NCBI GenBank assembly: GCA_940337035.1
Contig: CALNHX010002283.1
Coordinates: forward strand, 121,311 to 185,310
Direction of reading: 5' to 3'
DNA from: Agriotes lineatus
Lineage: Eukaryota > Arthropoda > Insecta > Coleoptera > Elateridae
DNA: 64,000 bases
Shown here: one piece after another, positions 44,570-55,656 of the stretch
Numbering within the stretch: position 1 is the first letter of the stretch
Layout: each line of letters starts with the position of its first letter
The notes under the pieces: model-generated
Told to the model about the DNA's origin: nothing
The model's database searches: none
Seen by the model: the letters and a program-made list of their open reading frames with translations, nothing else
Program-made: the position numbers and the translations under genes

Positions 44570-46540
44570 TTTTTACAAGACAATGGGAGTTTCAACACTG
44601 ATATATGGAAGCTGAGGAAACCACACGACTGCGGCATACTCTAGATAAGGTCGAATGTAGACTTTGAAGTTCTGAGAAAACTATTGAGCAGTAATATTTT
44701 CAAACGCCATTTTCATCTGGTACATGGTCCTGTTCGCTTTACTCACGACAGTAGTTACATGTTGAGTCCAGCTGAGTTTTGAAGTTACGAGAACTCCTAG
44801 ATCAGTGTGGGATTCGACTGATTGAACTGAAGTGTTCGTCAAGGTGTAACGATAGTTAGGTTTGTTATTTCCCATATGCAGCACACAACACTTTTGAATG
44901 TTCAGATGTATTAACCATTCGCAGCACCAGTTTGCTACCGTATTTAGATCATTCTGGAGAACGTGACTATCACAAAGTGGGTTGCCGTAGAACTTGCAGT
45001 CGTCTGCATAAAAGCAGTGATTTGCTTTAATGAAGTGCTGAAGGTCGGAGATGTATACGTTAAAAATAATGGGCCCAAGGACAGATCCTTGGGGCACGCC
45101 AGAGAGAACAGGATGCATAGATGAGGTGCCATCACCAACTCTAACAAAAAATTGACGGTTACTAAGAAAAGCTGACAACCACTTGAAAAGATTTCCCCGA
45201 ACTCCGTTGTGTTCCAGTTTACTTAGAAGCCTCTGTTTAGGTACCCGAATAAATGCCTTAGAAAAGTCTAAGTAGAATATATCTACTGGTAGGTTTTTGT
45301 CCAGTGATCGAGTCCAAGAGTCCACGCATTTAACAAGATTGGTGACCGTAGATCTGCCTGGAACAAATCCATGTTGGCAAGGTGGTATGACGTTGTGTTG
45401 GATTAGAAACTCCATTAATTGATTGACAATGATTCTTTCCATAACCTTCAGACATATGCATTCCAGACTTATGGCAGAATAATTATTTACATCCAACTTG
45501 TCTCCATTTTTAAATATTGGTGTAACTGATGAAATCAGCCATGTTGGAGGAAGTTGTTGCAAGGTGAACGACGCTGTAAAGATGTTTGTTAGTGGTTTGA
45601 CTAAAGAAGTTGCACAAGATTTGTGGTTATCTGATCTGGGCCAGGAGATGAATTTACATTGAGTCTGTTCATATGGTTAACAACTGCTTCTTTTGTAAAA
45701 TCCACCATTTTAGGTAAGGGTCCGTATGTTTCCTTCGTGAATGTCCTTTCAAAAAATGAGCAGCCAGTACTTCGGCCGATTCATCGTTACTTTCTGCTAT
45801 TGTTGAATCTGCTTTCCTAACTAGAGAAACGGCCACACGAGTAGATATTTTGCTTCTGATATATTTGAATATGGCTTTTGAACCTTTATTTGTCAGTCCA
45901 TGCTCATACTTTAATCTTGCGTTTTTGATATTACGCCCTAATTGATTGGAAAACTCGCGATGAATAATGTAATTTTCCCGAATTTTACTTCTCATATATC
46001 GCCTCCATAGTTTCTTTTTGTATTCTGTTCCATTCACAAGCGCACCCGTGAGCCATGGTTTGTTTGGGTTGGAGATTACCGATATGTTGTGGGAAGAAGT
46101 AGAGACTGCATGTTTGATGGTATCTGAGAAAATCTGCCATTTTTCCACAATATTTTGTGTTTCTAATAGCACGTTCCAGTCGGCTGATGATAGAGTTCGG
46201 TTGAGTTTGCCAAAATCAGTTTTAGTTAGGACTTGTTTTAGGTTCTTAGTTTGGGAAGGTCCAACCAGTTGAATTGTACTTAAGACGCAAACGTGATCTG
46301 AAGAAGCAATTGGTGGCAAGTATTCAATGTTTGACACAAGATTCGGATCGTTTGTAAAGAGTAAGTCCAACATAGACGGTTGTTGATTTGCACGATACCT
46401 GGTATATTCTGTTATAAGTTGCTGAAGATTCGAGTTTAAAAACATATCGACAAACAGAGATGCTGAGTCATTAGTGTTCATTGGATGAAGTACAGCCATT
46501 CGATGTTCGGAAAGTTGTTGTTAGTTGAGGCTAAATCAGA
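44570..46540 (-). mobile_element. CR1-type LINE: endonuclease end plus RT, decayed
   Basis: On the minus strand from 46540: NNNFPNIEW (from the GDFN-PxIxW motif) then, shifted, LQQLITEYTRYR, SMLDLLFTNDP and PPIASSDHV (end of the apurinic endonuclease). A linker follows (PWLTGALVNGTEYKKKLWRR), then LAAHFFERTF after a one-base shift near 45760, and NSSPGPDQ with another shift near 45625. Then the RT: LQQLPPTWLISSVTPIFKNG, GFVPGRSTVTNL, YLDFSKAF, LSGVPQGSVLGPIIF and CFYADDCKF (intact YADD), LGVLVTSKLSW. A TAG at 44681-44683 interrupts before RPYLEYAAVVWFP, and the copy is truncated near 44570 without a 3' UTR. Same broad clade as 21523-22420. Confidence 0.88.
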
Positions 46541-46621
46541 TATTGCATTAAATACTTTAAAATATTATGGATTAGCATTTTTTAATCTTTAATTGTTTTT
46601 TTTTTCTATTTTATTGTGTCA

Positions 46622-46694
46622 CTTGGCGTACCCCCAAGTATTGACTTGCGTACCTTTTGGGGCACGCGTATCACACATTGGAGACCACTGCTCT
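46622..46694 (-). mobile_element. hAT-type terminal fragment
   Basis: Read on the minus strand this begins CAGTGGTCTCCAATGTGTGA and continues GTGCCCCAAAAGGTACGC, the style of a hAT terminus (CAG start). The flanking 8 bases are CTCTAGAG. No partner end was found nearby, so it is a truncated element. Confidence 0.45.
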
Positions 46695-47092
46695 AGAGAA
46701 TAAAAGTATTTCATCAAATGGTATATAGGTGTAGCTTAGACTTTTACCCTTGACCAAAATCGGTATATTTTGGACTAATAGATACGGAGAGTGAATACAT
46801 TAAAAAAATAAATGCTGTCTATTTTCGCTTTATCTCAAAATTTTTGAGAAAAATTGTATTTTGTATATATCTTAAGTTTTTGTCCTTGACGAAAATTGGA
46901 AAATTTGTGATGCAATAGGTAGAAGGTGAACAGCAGATATAGAGATATAAAGATTTTAGTTTCAAAACTTTCACTTGCGGGGGAAGTTTCGTATAAAGCC
47001 CTTTACAGATTTTCATACAGGCACACAGGAATACTCCCGATATGTTCGCTTATTCTTCTCCTTCGCTCTTCTTTATATGAATTTTTTGCTTG
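46695..47092. other. Unassigned DNA
   Basis: AT-rich, with a repeated phrase (AAAATCGGTATATTTTGGAC and AAAATTGGAAAATTTGTGAT context). No gene. Confidence 0.4.
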
Positions 47093-47100
47093 CTCTAGTT

Positions 47101-48024
47101 CAGAGCTGTTCCGAGTACACACAAAAAGTACTCGAGTACCGAGTACAAATACTTTACCTAAAATGTAATCGAGTACCGAGTACAAGTACACAACCATAAG
47201 TACTCGAATACCTATACAAGTACAGAGTACCGAGTACAGAAGGATAGAATATCTGGGACAATGATAAAAATAAAAGACACAATTTGTTAAAGTCCTATTA
47301 CTCCAGTCATTAATATAAAAAGAACGTGTTTAGAAACATTAAATTTCAAAGTTTTGGATATGTGTTAAAACTTGTCGTCCTAATGAAAATTTCCAATTTT
47401 CAGGGACGTCGCTCGCGACGCCATCTTGGAAAAATGGCGAGCAAAATCACTTTTTTGGGAATATCTACGTTAGCGTTAATCGTACAACCAAAATACCTAT
47501 TATCATTCTTAGCAAGGACGTCATTTACAATAACTATTGTTTGAAACCTTTTTCTCTAAGTCAAATGTATTCTGAGCTGGAAAAGCACAAAGTGAAGCGC
47601 AAGACAAAACATTTTTTTGTTTTCAACAATTTTCCGATTATTATTGATCGAAAATTATGTTTTCCTTATGGCGATGTGGTCTGTTCACCAGGATTGTAAC
47701 TAAAAATAATCGTTTTTGTTTTGTTCGTCACATGTTTAAACTCGCATACAAATGTACTTATTGCGTAGTGCAATATACTTGAGTACCCGAATATGTGTTC
47801 AAGTACCTGAAAATATATTCGAGTACCCGAAAATGTATTCAAGTACATGGATATGTACTTGAGTATACGTAAATGTATTCGAGTACATTCTTGTGAGCTG
47901 AAATGTGTCAAATGCAGGTACAAGTATATTTTAAAAAATGTACTCGTGGACTGAGTACCGAGTACACGAAAAGTACTCAGAGTACAGTGACTGAGTACTT
48001 GTACTGGAGTACCGCACAGCTCTG
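47101..48024. mobile_element. hAT-type non-autonomous element with GTACTCG subterminal repeats
   Basis: Ends CAGAGCTGTTCCGAGTAC and GTACCGCACAGCTCTG are inverted and flanked by the perfect 8-bp duplication CTCTAGTT (47093-47100 and 48025-48032), both hallmarks of the hAT superfamily. The outer 130 bases on the left and about 260 on the right are packed with GAGTAC/GTACTC motifs in both orientations. Clustered subterminal motifs of this kind are the usual transposase-binding region of hATs. The interior (47240-47760) has no transposase frame, so the element is non-autonomous. The TSD is intact, so insertion is fairly young. Confidence 0.9.
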
Positions 48025-48032
48025 CTCTAGTT

Positions 48033-48319
48033 ACACTATCCCTCCAGAGGTTGAGAGGTCTGCCAAACATCTCTTACCTACCTATTAATGTCTTTAATTT
48101 TATAGTATGGTGTGGTCTCAAGCAAAAAAGAGGAATATTAGAACGCAGCACAGAAACTTTAGAGAATATATCAATTTAAGTTTTATATCTGCAGCACTGG
48201 TGATTACTGATTATTTCTTTATTTTTATTTCAAAACGCTCATGTTGTGTACTTTGAGGTTTACACCTACTCTTTTTAATTGTATTTTCAATGGATTGATG
48301 CCAACGTTTAAAACATCTA
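48033..48319. other. Unassigned DNA
   Basis: No gene recognised. Confidence 0.4.
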
Positions 48320-48900
48320 TGTGCATTAAAGGTAGGTTCTTCAAGGATATGCCGTGGTCGTCGATTTAAACTTTCGGAAGTTTTCTAAAGACTAGTGTTG
48401 GTGTCTCATGCACCTGGTTATATAGCGAGGAATCGTTACGGTTAGCTGCTCATGTAAATCTTGTATGTTATTGGGACTTGTTATTCCGCTTGGTCGTTCA
48501 CGTGAAACTTGTGTATTCTTTGATTTGTTTTGCAGAGCTCCCTTCCATTTGTTACTAAGGGGATAACCCTGTTCTCGCTTGAAGTCGTTCGGATTTTTAA
48601 TCATCTCTAAGAATTCCCGAATAACACGAGGCTAGTATTTTTTAGTCCTGGCTAGCATGTTGACGGAGCCGTAATTTATTGTGTGGTCTCCTGGTTCTGC
48701 GATGGCTGATTTTGTATGTTTCCAAGTCGTGTGAGGCTTTGAAGATTTTTATTCTACATTGGATGCTTCTTCCCGTTTGTCCGATGTAAGACTTTCCACA
48801 AGTACATTGGAGCTGATAAACGCCTTTTGTTTGTAGCCTGGGCAAATAATATTTGTTGGAAGGTGTCAATTGTTCTACTTTTCTTATTTTAAATTGCCTA
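48320..48900 (-). mobile_element. Penelope-like element: GIY-YIG endonuclease end and 3' region
   Basis: Minus strand 48900-48642 encodes KYYLPRLQTKGVYQLQC then CGKSYIGQTGRSIQCRI, the GIY-YIG endonuclease signature found C-terminal to the RT in Penelope-like elements. After a frame change the C-terminal tail (NPNDFKREQGYPLSNKW) reads at 48604-48392, followed by the 3' region also present at 29365-29505. The RT is absent, so the copy is 5'-truncated. Confidence 0.82.
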
Positions 48901-49362
48901 TACTTTTAAATTATTTTTAGTAATTTATATTTTCACCACATCCATGTCTCTTTATAATTTGGTTGGGAAGCTTAAGTAATTTAAGAAACAAGTTTACTTT
49001 ATTCTAATGAAAGTGAGAGCTCTAAGTCAACCAATTAGGAACTAAATATGTAGGAATAAACGAGTTACTTTGACATCGCGTTTTGTTGTTTTTAGAAATT
49101 CGAAACAACCGATAAGTCTAGGTCCAACTGTTTGAATAAAAATGAATTTGTAGTACATATCTTTATACACACAGATGAATTAATCAGAGTCCATATGTGC
49201 GGTTTGTATCAAATAATGCTGGGTCGAACTTAGGTTTAGGCAAATACGACAATAATTGTCTAGAGCCTCTGTTTTGACAGGGTCCAGGCTAAGCTGGACC
49301 GCGTTTTTTCGATTATAATTAAAAACTGAAAACTTGCTATATCCATATTATTAGTGTATATA
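48901..49362. other. Unassigned DNA
   Basis: No credible exon; left flank of the palindrome. Confidence 0.4.
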
Positions 49363-49593
49363 CACTCACCGGCACGAAAAACGGAGCACTTGCATTTTTT
49401 TATTAGATTTAAAATTGTATCCCTTTGTGATGTTTTATTATTACATTTATTATTATACATTTATTATACATGTTATAATGTTAAATGTATAATATATGTA
49501 TAATAATAAATGTAATAATAAAACATCACAAAGGGATACAATTTTAAATCTAATAAAAAAATGCAAGTGCTCCGTTTTTCGTGCCGGTGAGTG
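49363..49593. mobile_element. Near-perfect palindromic mariner-type MITE
   Basis: Two arms of 98 bases (49363-49460 and 49496-49593) appear identical as reverse complements, with a 35-base AT-rich loop. The ends CACTCACCGGCACGAAAAAC and inverse are TA-flanked. Arm identity implies very recent origin or ongoing gene conversion. The two short frames that start MYNNKCNNKTSQ on opposite strands are the same arm read twice. Confidence 0.92.
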
Positions 49594-50104
49594 TATATAT
49601 AAAAAAGTTAAACAAGTAGCAATATTTATCTGGAATTTGGAATTGAATTTTTCCCTGGTTCAAATACATTTTCCAGTTACATACATCTAAAATGTTTTTT
49701 TTCTATTTTTTTTTATTAACTCCTATTTGAAATGGAACACTCGGTATATTATTACATTTTTGAATTCAGCTTAGAATTTTAGAGAAAATTTGTTTCTTGA
49801 ACTCACGCTCTATTTTGATAACTTTTGACAAATGCTTAAAAATCAAAAATCAAATTTTTGGCTAATTATAAGATCACTGTAAAAGAAAGTTGTGTGCGTG
49901 TATCACACCAGATTTTTCGACTCAGGATCATGGGAACCCATGACTTGTTCAGAGTTACATATCTGTCCATAAATGCAATAGAATTTTGTGTATGCATCGT
50001 TAAATTATGTTCAGATGTGACGACTCAAGTGCGTTTCTGCTCCTGGGTAAATCCTGGGAATCTATCTTGCAGATACTTTATTTATACCCGTAACGTTCTT
50101 CAAA
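49594..50104. other. Unassigned DNA
   Basis: No gene; the 86-codon frame at 49858-50118 has no recognisable domain. Confidence 0.4.
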
Positions 50105-50880
50105 ACATTTTGTATTAGATCTTCTTCTTTTCTCTTTTATTGTAAGCTCCTAAGGCCTGTTCCTTCTTCGGCTTTTTTGGTCTACCTATACTTCGCTTGC
50201 CGTTGGGTGATTTGTCTCTTGCGATTAGCACTAGTCTGTCATTCGTGATTTTATTTATGTGCTCATTGCATTCTTGCTTTCGTTGTAGTAGCCATTCATT
50301 AATATTTCGCGTGTTGCGTGATCGGCCTATATCTTCACTTCTTTCTCTATCTAGTGGTGTTTTCCTGAAACCCGACGGAGTATTTCCATTTTTGTGGTCT
50401 CCAGTAGGCGTCTCGTTTTAGGTGAGTCTGGTCTCATCTCTGCTGTGTATGTCACGATTGGCTTGATTGTCGTTTTATATATTCGTGTTTTTATGTCTCG
50501 TCTAACGTGTTTATTTTGCCATATTACATCATTAAGACACCCTGGTACTTTATTCGCCCTAGTTACTTGTTGCCGTACTTCCTCTTCGAAATTTCCATAG
50601 CTTGTTATGCCTATACCGAGGTATTTCAAGCTTAGTTCTTGTTGGATAGTCTGTCCATCAACTTCGTTTTTACATCTACGAGGTTCTTTCGACCTAGTCA
50701 TACATTTATTTTTTTTTCGCTGAAATAACCATGTTGTATTTTTTCTCTGTTTGGTTGAAACTGTGCGTTAGCTTTTGAAGGTCGTCTTCATACTCCGCGC
50801 ATATTGCAGCACCATCGGCGTAGCATAGTATGTTTACTTCTTGATTACCCATTCGATAGCCTCTGTATTAGGTGATACTA
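50105..50880 (-). mobile_element. RTE-like RT C-terminal fragment, YADD box mutated
   Basis: Minus strand 50880-50105: VNILCYADGAAICAEYEDD (catalytic box reads YADG; the second Asp codon is Gly at 50811-50813), LQKLTHSFN, then after an A-run shift near 50710 NKCMTRSKEPRRC, LSLKYLGIGITSYGNFEEE, CLNDVIWQNKHVRRD, RIYKTTIKPIVTYTAEMR, KMEILRRVSGKHHLDRERS and the thumb/C-terminal part. Related in style to the RTE-like LINE at 23.1-26.5 kb but a different family. 5' RT half and endonuclease are missing. Confidence 0.8.
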
Positions 50881-51724
50881 TAAATCCATTTGCTCCACTA
50901 TAGGCCTGTTGGTCTATCTGTGTGAACCATATCGTGGATATTATTCGCATTTTCTTGTGAGTTAGTAGTAACAGGTTGGCTACCGTTGGCTTACCAAGAA
51001 CTATTACTGCACAGATACAGTTATGACTTAGTTGCCAGCTTTTGTATATGTAAACAAAGGCTTAATATCCTAAAATCGATAAAATGTATAAAATTCCCAA
51101 CAATGTTGTGTGGGTGCATAGATTTAATTTTTCAGTATACTATAAGTTCTTAAAGTGTTGGAATATTTTTGGTTATAATAAAAAATGAAAATGAATTTCA
51201 GCCAGTTTTTGTTACTGTTCAGCACCAAACAAAAATTTCTCAAAATAACGTTTTAAGGTTATGTGACTGTTTAAAACTTTTGGCGCGCGCTAGATGTGCG
51301 CTATGCCGCTAAATCGCGTTCCATTCACGAGCAGCACCGAGCGACTCGGGCTTCTAGCCGTCGGGGTTTGATGCACGCGAAAGGAAAGCAGCTTAAGCTT
51401 CACTATCAGATGCAGCACAAAGTTCTACCAATTAGAGCCAGTTACTGGCTCTGCTACCAATCATGATGTGATCAAGTAGTGGCGCCATCTGTTAGTACTA
51501 TCAGCCCCCCCCCCCCAGGAGCCATTCAAGGTCATCCAAATCGAAATTTTGACATCAAAGGAACCGACAGTGAGTGTCTCTACTTGTTTGATTTATGTAC
51601 GCTGGCTCTAGATTGTATATTTTTAATGGTTGGACCCAGCGAAAACCAAAACGGTTATATTACGTTGTCAAGCGTATAATTGTTTATCTATACATCGTAA
51701 CTATGATAAATAGAAAATTTCAAA
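50881..51724. other. Unassigned, partly GC-richer DNA
   Basis: Contains TTGGCGCGCGCTAGATGTG and a region around 51330-51480 that looks SINE-like in composition but has no acceptable A/B box pair. Twelve C at 51505-51516. Bases 51572-51605 repeat part of 16308-16340. The frame at 51479-51679 is not convincing. Confidence 0.4.
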
Positions 51725-51940
51725 GGTAATACCACAAGCAGTGGATATATTTTTGACAAATATTTTGTCGTTTCCATGTAAATTATTGCGTTTAAATTTC
51801 ACGATACAAAATCACATAAAAAATGTCACGAGCCGAAGGCGAGTGACATTTAAATGTGATTTTGTTGAGTGAAATTTGCAATAATTTATATGGAAATGGC
51901 AAAATATTAAACAAAATATATCCACTTCGAGTGGTATTTG
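51725..51940. mobile_element. Palindromic MITE
   Basis: GGTAATACCACAAGCAGTGG and TTTCCATGTAAATTATTGC pair with GCAATAATTTATATGGAAA and CCACTTCGAGTGGTATT. The centre is TGTCACGAGCCGAAGGCGAG with TGACATTT. Folds end to end with a loop of a few bases; non-coding. Confidence 0.85.
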
Positions 51941-52336
51941 GGACGACTATTCAACAATATTAATACATAACGGTTAACTTTATTGAAAAATAATCCAACA
52001 ATTAATATAATTATTCATTCTCAATTAAATTCAGCGGAATACTTCCAAAACACAGCATTTTAACATTTTTAAAACAAGCCACACAGTTTGTTGGGGTTTA
52101 GTGTTACGTAACCAAGCGATATCACTAAGGACAGAACATCGTTGCTAAGCGATACTTCCCAACAAGGCTATATTTTTTTGAGTACGTACATTGTTTTGTG
52201 AATATTTTGCATGGTGCCCAATATTCAGTGATATACTGCTGTTATTGGTTGAAAAAAGCAAATGTCTGCAATGTGATTGGCTTATATGTTATAGTGTTGA
52301 ATAGTCTATTGTATCACATGTAATGAATTATATAGG

Positions 52337-52856
52337 TATAAGCCGTTCACGACCTTTTTGAGACAGAGTTGGCTATGATTTTTTCTTTTCATGTTGGACT
52401 ACTGATTCGATGATGTAGCGGATGCAACTTTTTTTTTCTGTCAGTGTCGGTTTGACATTTTCTTGCCACCACATTGCCAGATTTATTATTTTAATATTTG
52501 TAAAAAAATAAATTATTTATCAAATGTGTAAAAATAATTTTAATTTCCGTCAGAGGAAAAGTTAAAATGCCCAAAATAATTTTGTTACAACAAAAAATTT
52601 CCATTAAACGATGCTACTTCCAATTTAAAAAGGACAGACCAAATTTAAAAGAACGCGAGTCGATGTGGAAACTAGAGAATATCGGGCAACAATGTACCTA
52701 TGCAGAAAATATAACCTTAAACTGAAAACAACCTAAAACCTAACACAAAATGTGTCAATTTCCATGAGGGAGTTTAGTTGCAACGGAGGTTCTGCCAACA
52801 AAATTACTAGATGGTCATAGCCTTACCTGACCCAAAAAGATCGTGAACGGATTATA
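52337..52856. mobile_element. MITE with TATAAGCCGTTCACGA ends
   Basis: TATAAGCCGTTCACGACCTT with TGGCTATGA pairs with TCATAGCC and AAAGATCGTGAACGGATTAT. About 45 bases per terminal repeat, total 520 bp. No transposase frame. Confidence 0.75.
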
Positions 52857-53466
52857 ATCACATTTAAACTTCCAGTGCCAACCTTTGACTATGTCATAAG
52901 ATACAGCAGAATCCTCCATTGTAATCTTATATCTTCGTGGATTTGAGTTGGGTTCATACCCTTCTTTTCCAAGTATTCAATTACTGATCTTTGCTCAAAT
53001 CGATAAATTTTTACGTAATACCCCTCACACCCTCCAACTGTTGAGTAGAAAACTCAAACCTACAACATCATTGACGTGAAAATTTGCACGAACTGTAAAA
53101 AAAGCAATAAACGACCTTCCTCTTTATGGGTCAAGGAGCAAGGGGATCAGCTCTCGTACAGGAGGGTCGTTCTTCAGACATATCAAATTTACTTTTTCAT
53201 CTTCTATCAAAATTTGAATAAAAAAAGCAGATGGACATCAAAGCCCGACATTTTGTATATGTTCCTTACGAGATGGGAGGTTAATTCTTCACAGAGTTCT
53301 ACTTTTTCATGTTCTATTTGAACCTGAAGTCAAAATTTATAAATTCCAAAAAGCGAACACACATCTGACAAACAATTAACGAATTCAGATACGACTCTAT
53401 TTTACGAAGTTCGTGAAAATAATTTTATTTCTAAATCTACCTATTTCGAAATCCGTATATCTTACT
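52857..53466. other. Unassigned DNA
   Basis: No gene recognised; the phrase TTTTTCATSTTCTAT recurs at 53193 and 53304, so some tandem duplication is present. Confidence 0.35.
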
Positions 53467-53637
53467 ATGTCAATTAGTAACGCGTCTGGAGAAAAATCTG
53501 TGTTAGTTTTAAAAAGCATAAAAAATTATTTACGAAATTGTATTGAACACTTGGACAGAGAAAATTATCAGAGTCGCCTATACTTCAAACAGAAGCAGAA
53601 GTCTTTGAATTATGACGAGGTAATGACGATTGGCTGA
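53467..53637 (+). CDS. Small hypothetical ORF, possible first exon
   Basis: ATG at 53467 opens 56 codons rich in lysine, asparagine and serine (LKSIKNYLRNCIEHLDRE, QSRLYFKQKQKSLNYDEV). A GAG|GTAATG donor-like site at 53616-53624 could end an exon before the stop. No TATA box, no matching acceptor downstream and no recognised domain. It may be chance in a region otherwise made of repeats. Confidence 0.15.
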   Translation: MSISNASGEKSVLVLKSIKNYLRNCIEHLDRENYQSRLYFKQKQKSLNYDEVMTIG

Positions 53638-55100
53638 TTTAAAAGCAAGAAAGGAAACTATATATTTTTTTATTAGTTAGCTATTGTTTATTACTGGTGA
53701 TTTATTTTTCTTTTGTGACTTATTTTTGTATTGTTCCTATTAAAATTAATTTTTAAATGATTACATAAATATGTACGTATGTATTTTATTCAGCTAATGT
53801 TTATTTTGAATTCACGTGTAATAAATGTTTGGTGCAAGAGAAATGGGCGGCGCAATTATATAAAATCACTACTAAACCTATATTTGACCTATTTGTCTAG
53901 GGTCCTTAGATGTCTAAAATCGGCCCGGGCTGCATATGATTAGGATCGTTATTTTGAAATGCTGTATTTCTGTAAGTACATTCACGACAAAATTTAAATT
54001 ATATAATACGTTCCAGTTGGAAAATTTATTGAAATTAATTGTTGTTACTTGTTCAGTAAACAGTACTACGAAATAATCCCCAGTATTAATCTGCTGATGT
54101 ATTTAACTTACAACTACGTTGTACAATTTTTTTGTACAACTGCGGAACGCTTTGTCTGAAGGAAATCATTGTGGTACTGGTCCGTACCGTGCTACAAATT
54201 TCAAAATGTCAATGCTAAATGTGAAACAGAAGTGTGTATCTAAATATGCTGCCGTTGAAATATAGCACACATGCATCTGTTACGTTTTGTTCCAAATTTT
54301 AAAAAAATAGGTCGTTTCTTTTTTTATAACTAACTCTAAACGACAAAAATAATGTGGGAAAATAACTTTTCTAGAACTAAACTTTAACACTATTTTATTT
54401 TCATATTAAGTAATTCAGTAAAGGTGATCTCTCGTTTTATTGCTGAAATTTCAATGTTATGAGGACGGTCGAAAGTTACAGGTCACCGGTCGTCCTTTAG
54501 AGCTAATATTAGATGCACATATTAGTTTCTGGAGACCCATATAATTACTTTCAATAAGTTACATTTTTATTAGGAGCACATTGTGTATTAAGGATATCGT
54601 CGTTGGTGATAATGAAATAATAATAATATAAGCTTAAGGCCGTTGAAACATTGACCATGATTTTCGCTTAAAGTTGCAAAACTCGAGGCTGTTTATCTAT
54701 TTATTGCCGGATGTGAAAACGCATATTGTGTAGCGCTTATTTAATAATGTTTTTTAAATTAACTCTGTTACAACTGGCAACCTTGCAATAATCTAACAGA
54801 TTTTGGCCCAATTTATGATGCAACCGGTGTAAACGGTTTCGTACCGTAACACTAATTTCTTGTGCTCGACTGTAGATTTCATATACGATTAATCCTTTGT
54901 AAGGGTAGTAGGTACATTTTGAAGCAACTGAAAAAATGCGAAATTTTATCATCAGTTGTTACATGCGGATACATCAAATTTTATGTTAACATAAGCCGGC
55001 TCAGATACCTATCTAAATTTATTAAAATAGTACGACTTCAAGATCAACATCCTACTATCCTACGCCTAAAACCAGTTTGCTAAAAAAAGGGAAGGCTTCG
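53638..55100. other. Intergenic DNA upstream of the cuticle gene
   Basis: AT-rich. No exon or repeat end recognised; would hold the distal regulatory DNA of the cuticle gene. Confidence 0.4.
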
Positions 55101-55116
55101 AAGGCCGATATAATAG

Positions 55117-55124
55117 TATATAAG
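55117..55124 (+). promoter_or_regulatory. TATA box of cuticle gene
   Basis: TATATAAG lies 83 bases before the start codon. A transcription start about 30 bases on, near 55147-55160 (ATCAAATCTTCAGC), would give a 5' UTR of about 40-50 bases, normal for insect cuticle genes. Confidence 0.7.
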
Positions 55125-55199
55125 CTAGGGTGGTTAATTGTACCAGCATCAAATCTTCAGCTCCTTCCATAAAGCACAAACAAAACCAAATAAATTACA

Positions 55200-55211
55200 A
55201 TGAACTGCATG
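55200..55211 (+). CDS. Cuticle protein, exon 1 (4 codons)
   Basis: ATG AAC TGC ATG followed by donor GTAAGC. A first intron that interrupts the signal-peptide coding sequence after a few codons is a well-known feature of insect cuticle genes. Phase 0 fits the next exon without adjustment. Confidence 0.75.
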
Positions 55212-55656
55212 GTAAGCTTCCACTTACAAACATTTATCTTTCACAAAACTCAATCCAAACACAATTTTTGTTGGGTTGGCAAAATAATAACTGTAGTTGC
55301 TTTTATTTCTATATGCAGATTAAAAAAAATGAATACAATATTTAAATCTGTCCAAGCGACATTTTAATTCAATTATTCTTCATAGATGATAACATGGCCA
55401 ACTTTAAAAGATGTATGAGAAGTTTGTTATTTTTTATGTTTTGTTAAATGAACTGTTATTTTGTATTAATATCGAATTTGCTTTTTGCTGCTTTTTTAAA
55501 ATCTGACATAACTGTCATGTGTTTACATCAAAGGTAGTGTAACTTATATTCAGCAGGTACTTAGTTACCAAATTTGTAGTACACTGTAAAAATATGAGTA
55601 GTTACTACAGGCTTTGAATAATTTTTGTGTTCAACTAACTTTTTCAACTGTCCTAG
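55212..55656 (+). other. Cuticle gene intron
   Basis: Donor GTAAGC, acceptor TTTTCAACTGTCCTAG; 445 bases, AT-rich, nothing recognised inside. Confidence 0.75.

Noticed and set aside
49260..49690. Two related small genes starting MYNNKCNNKTSQ
   Set aside because: They are the same palindrome arm read from each side; identity ends exactly at the palindrome borders.
51330..51480. Second SINE
   Set aside because: Composition is suggestive, but no acceptable A and B box pair, tail or target duplication could be shown.
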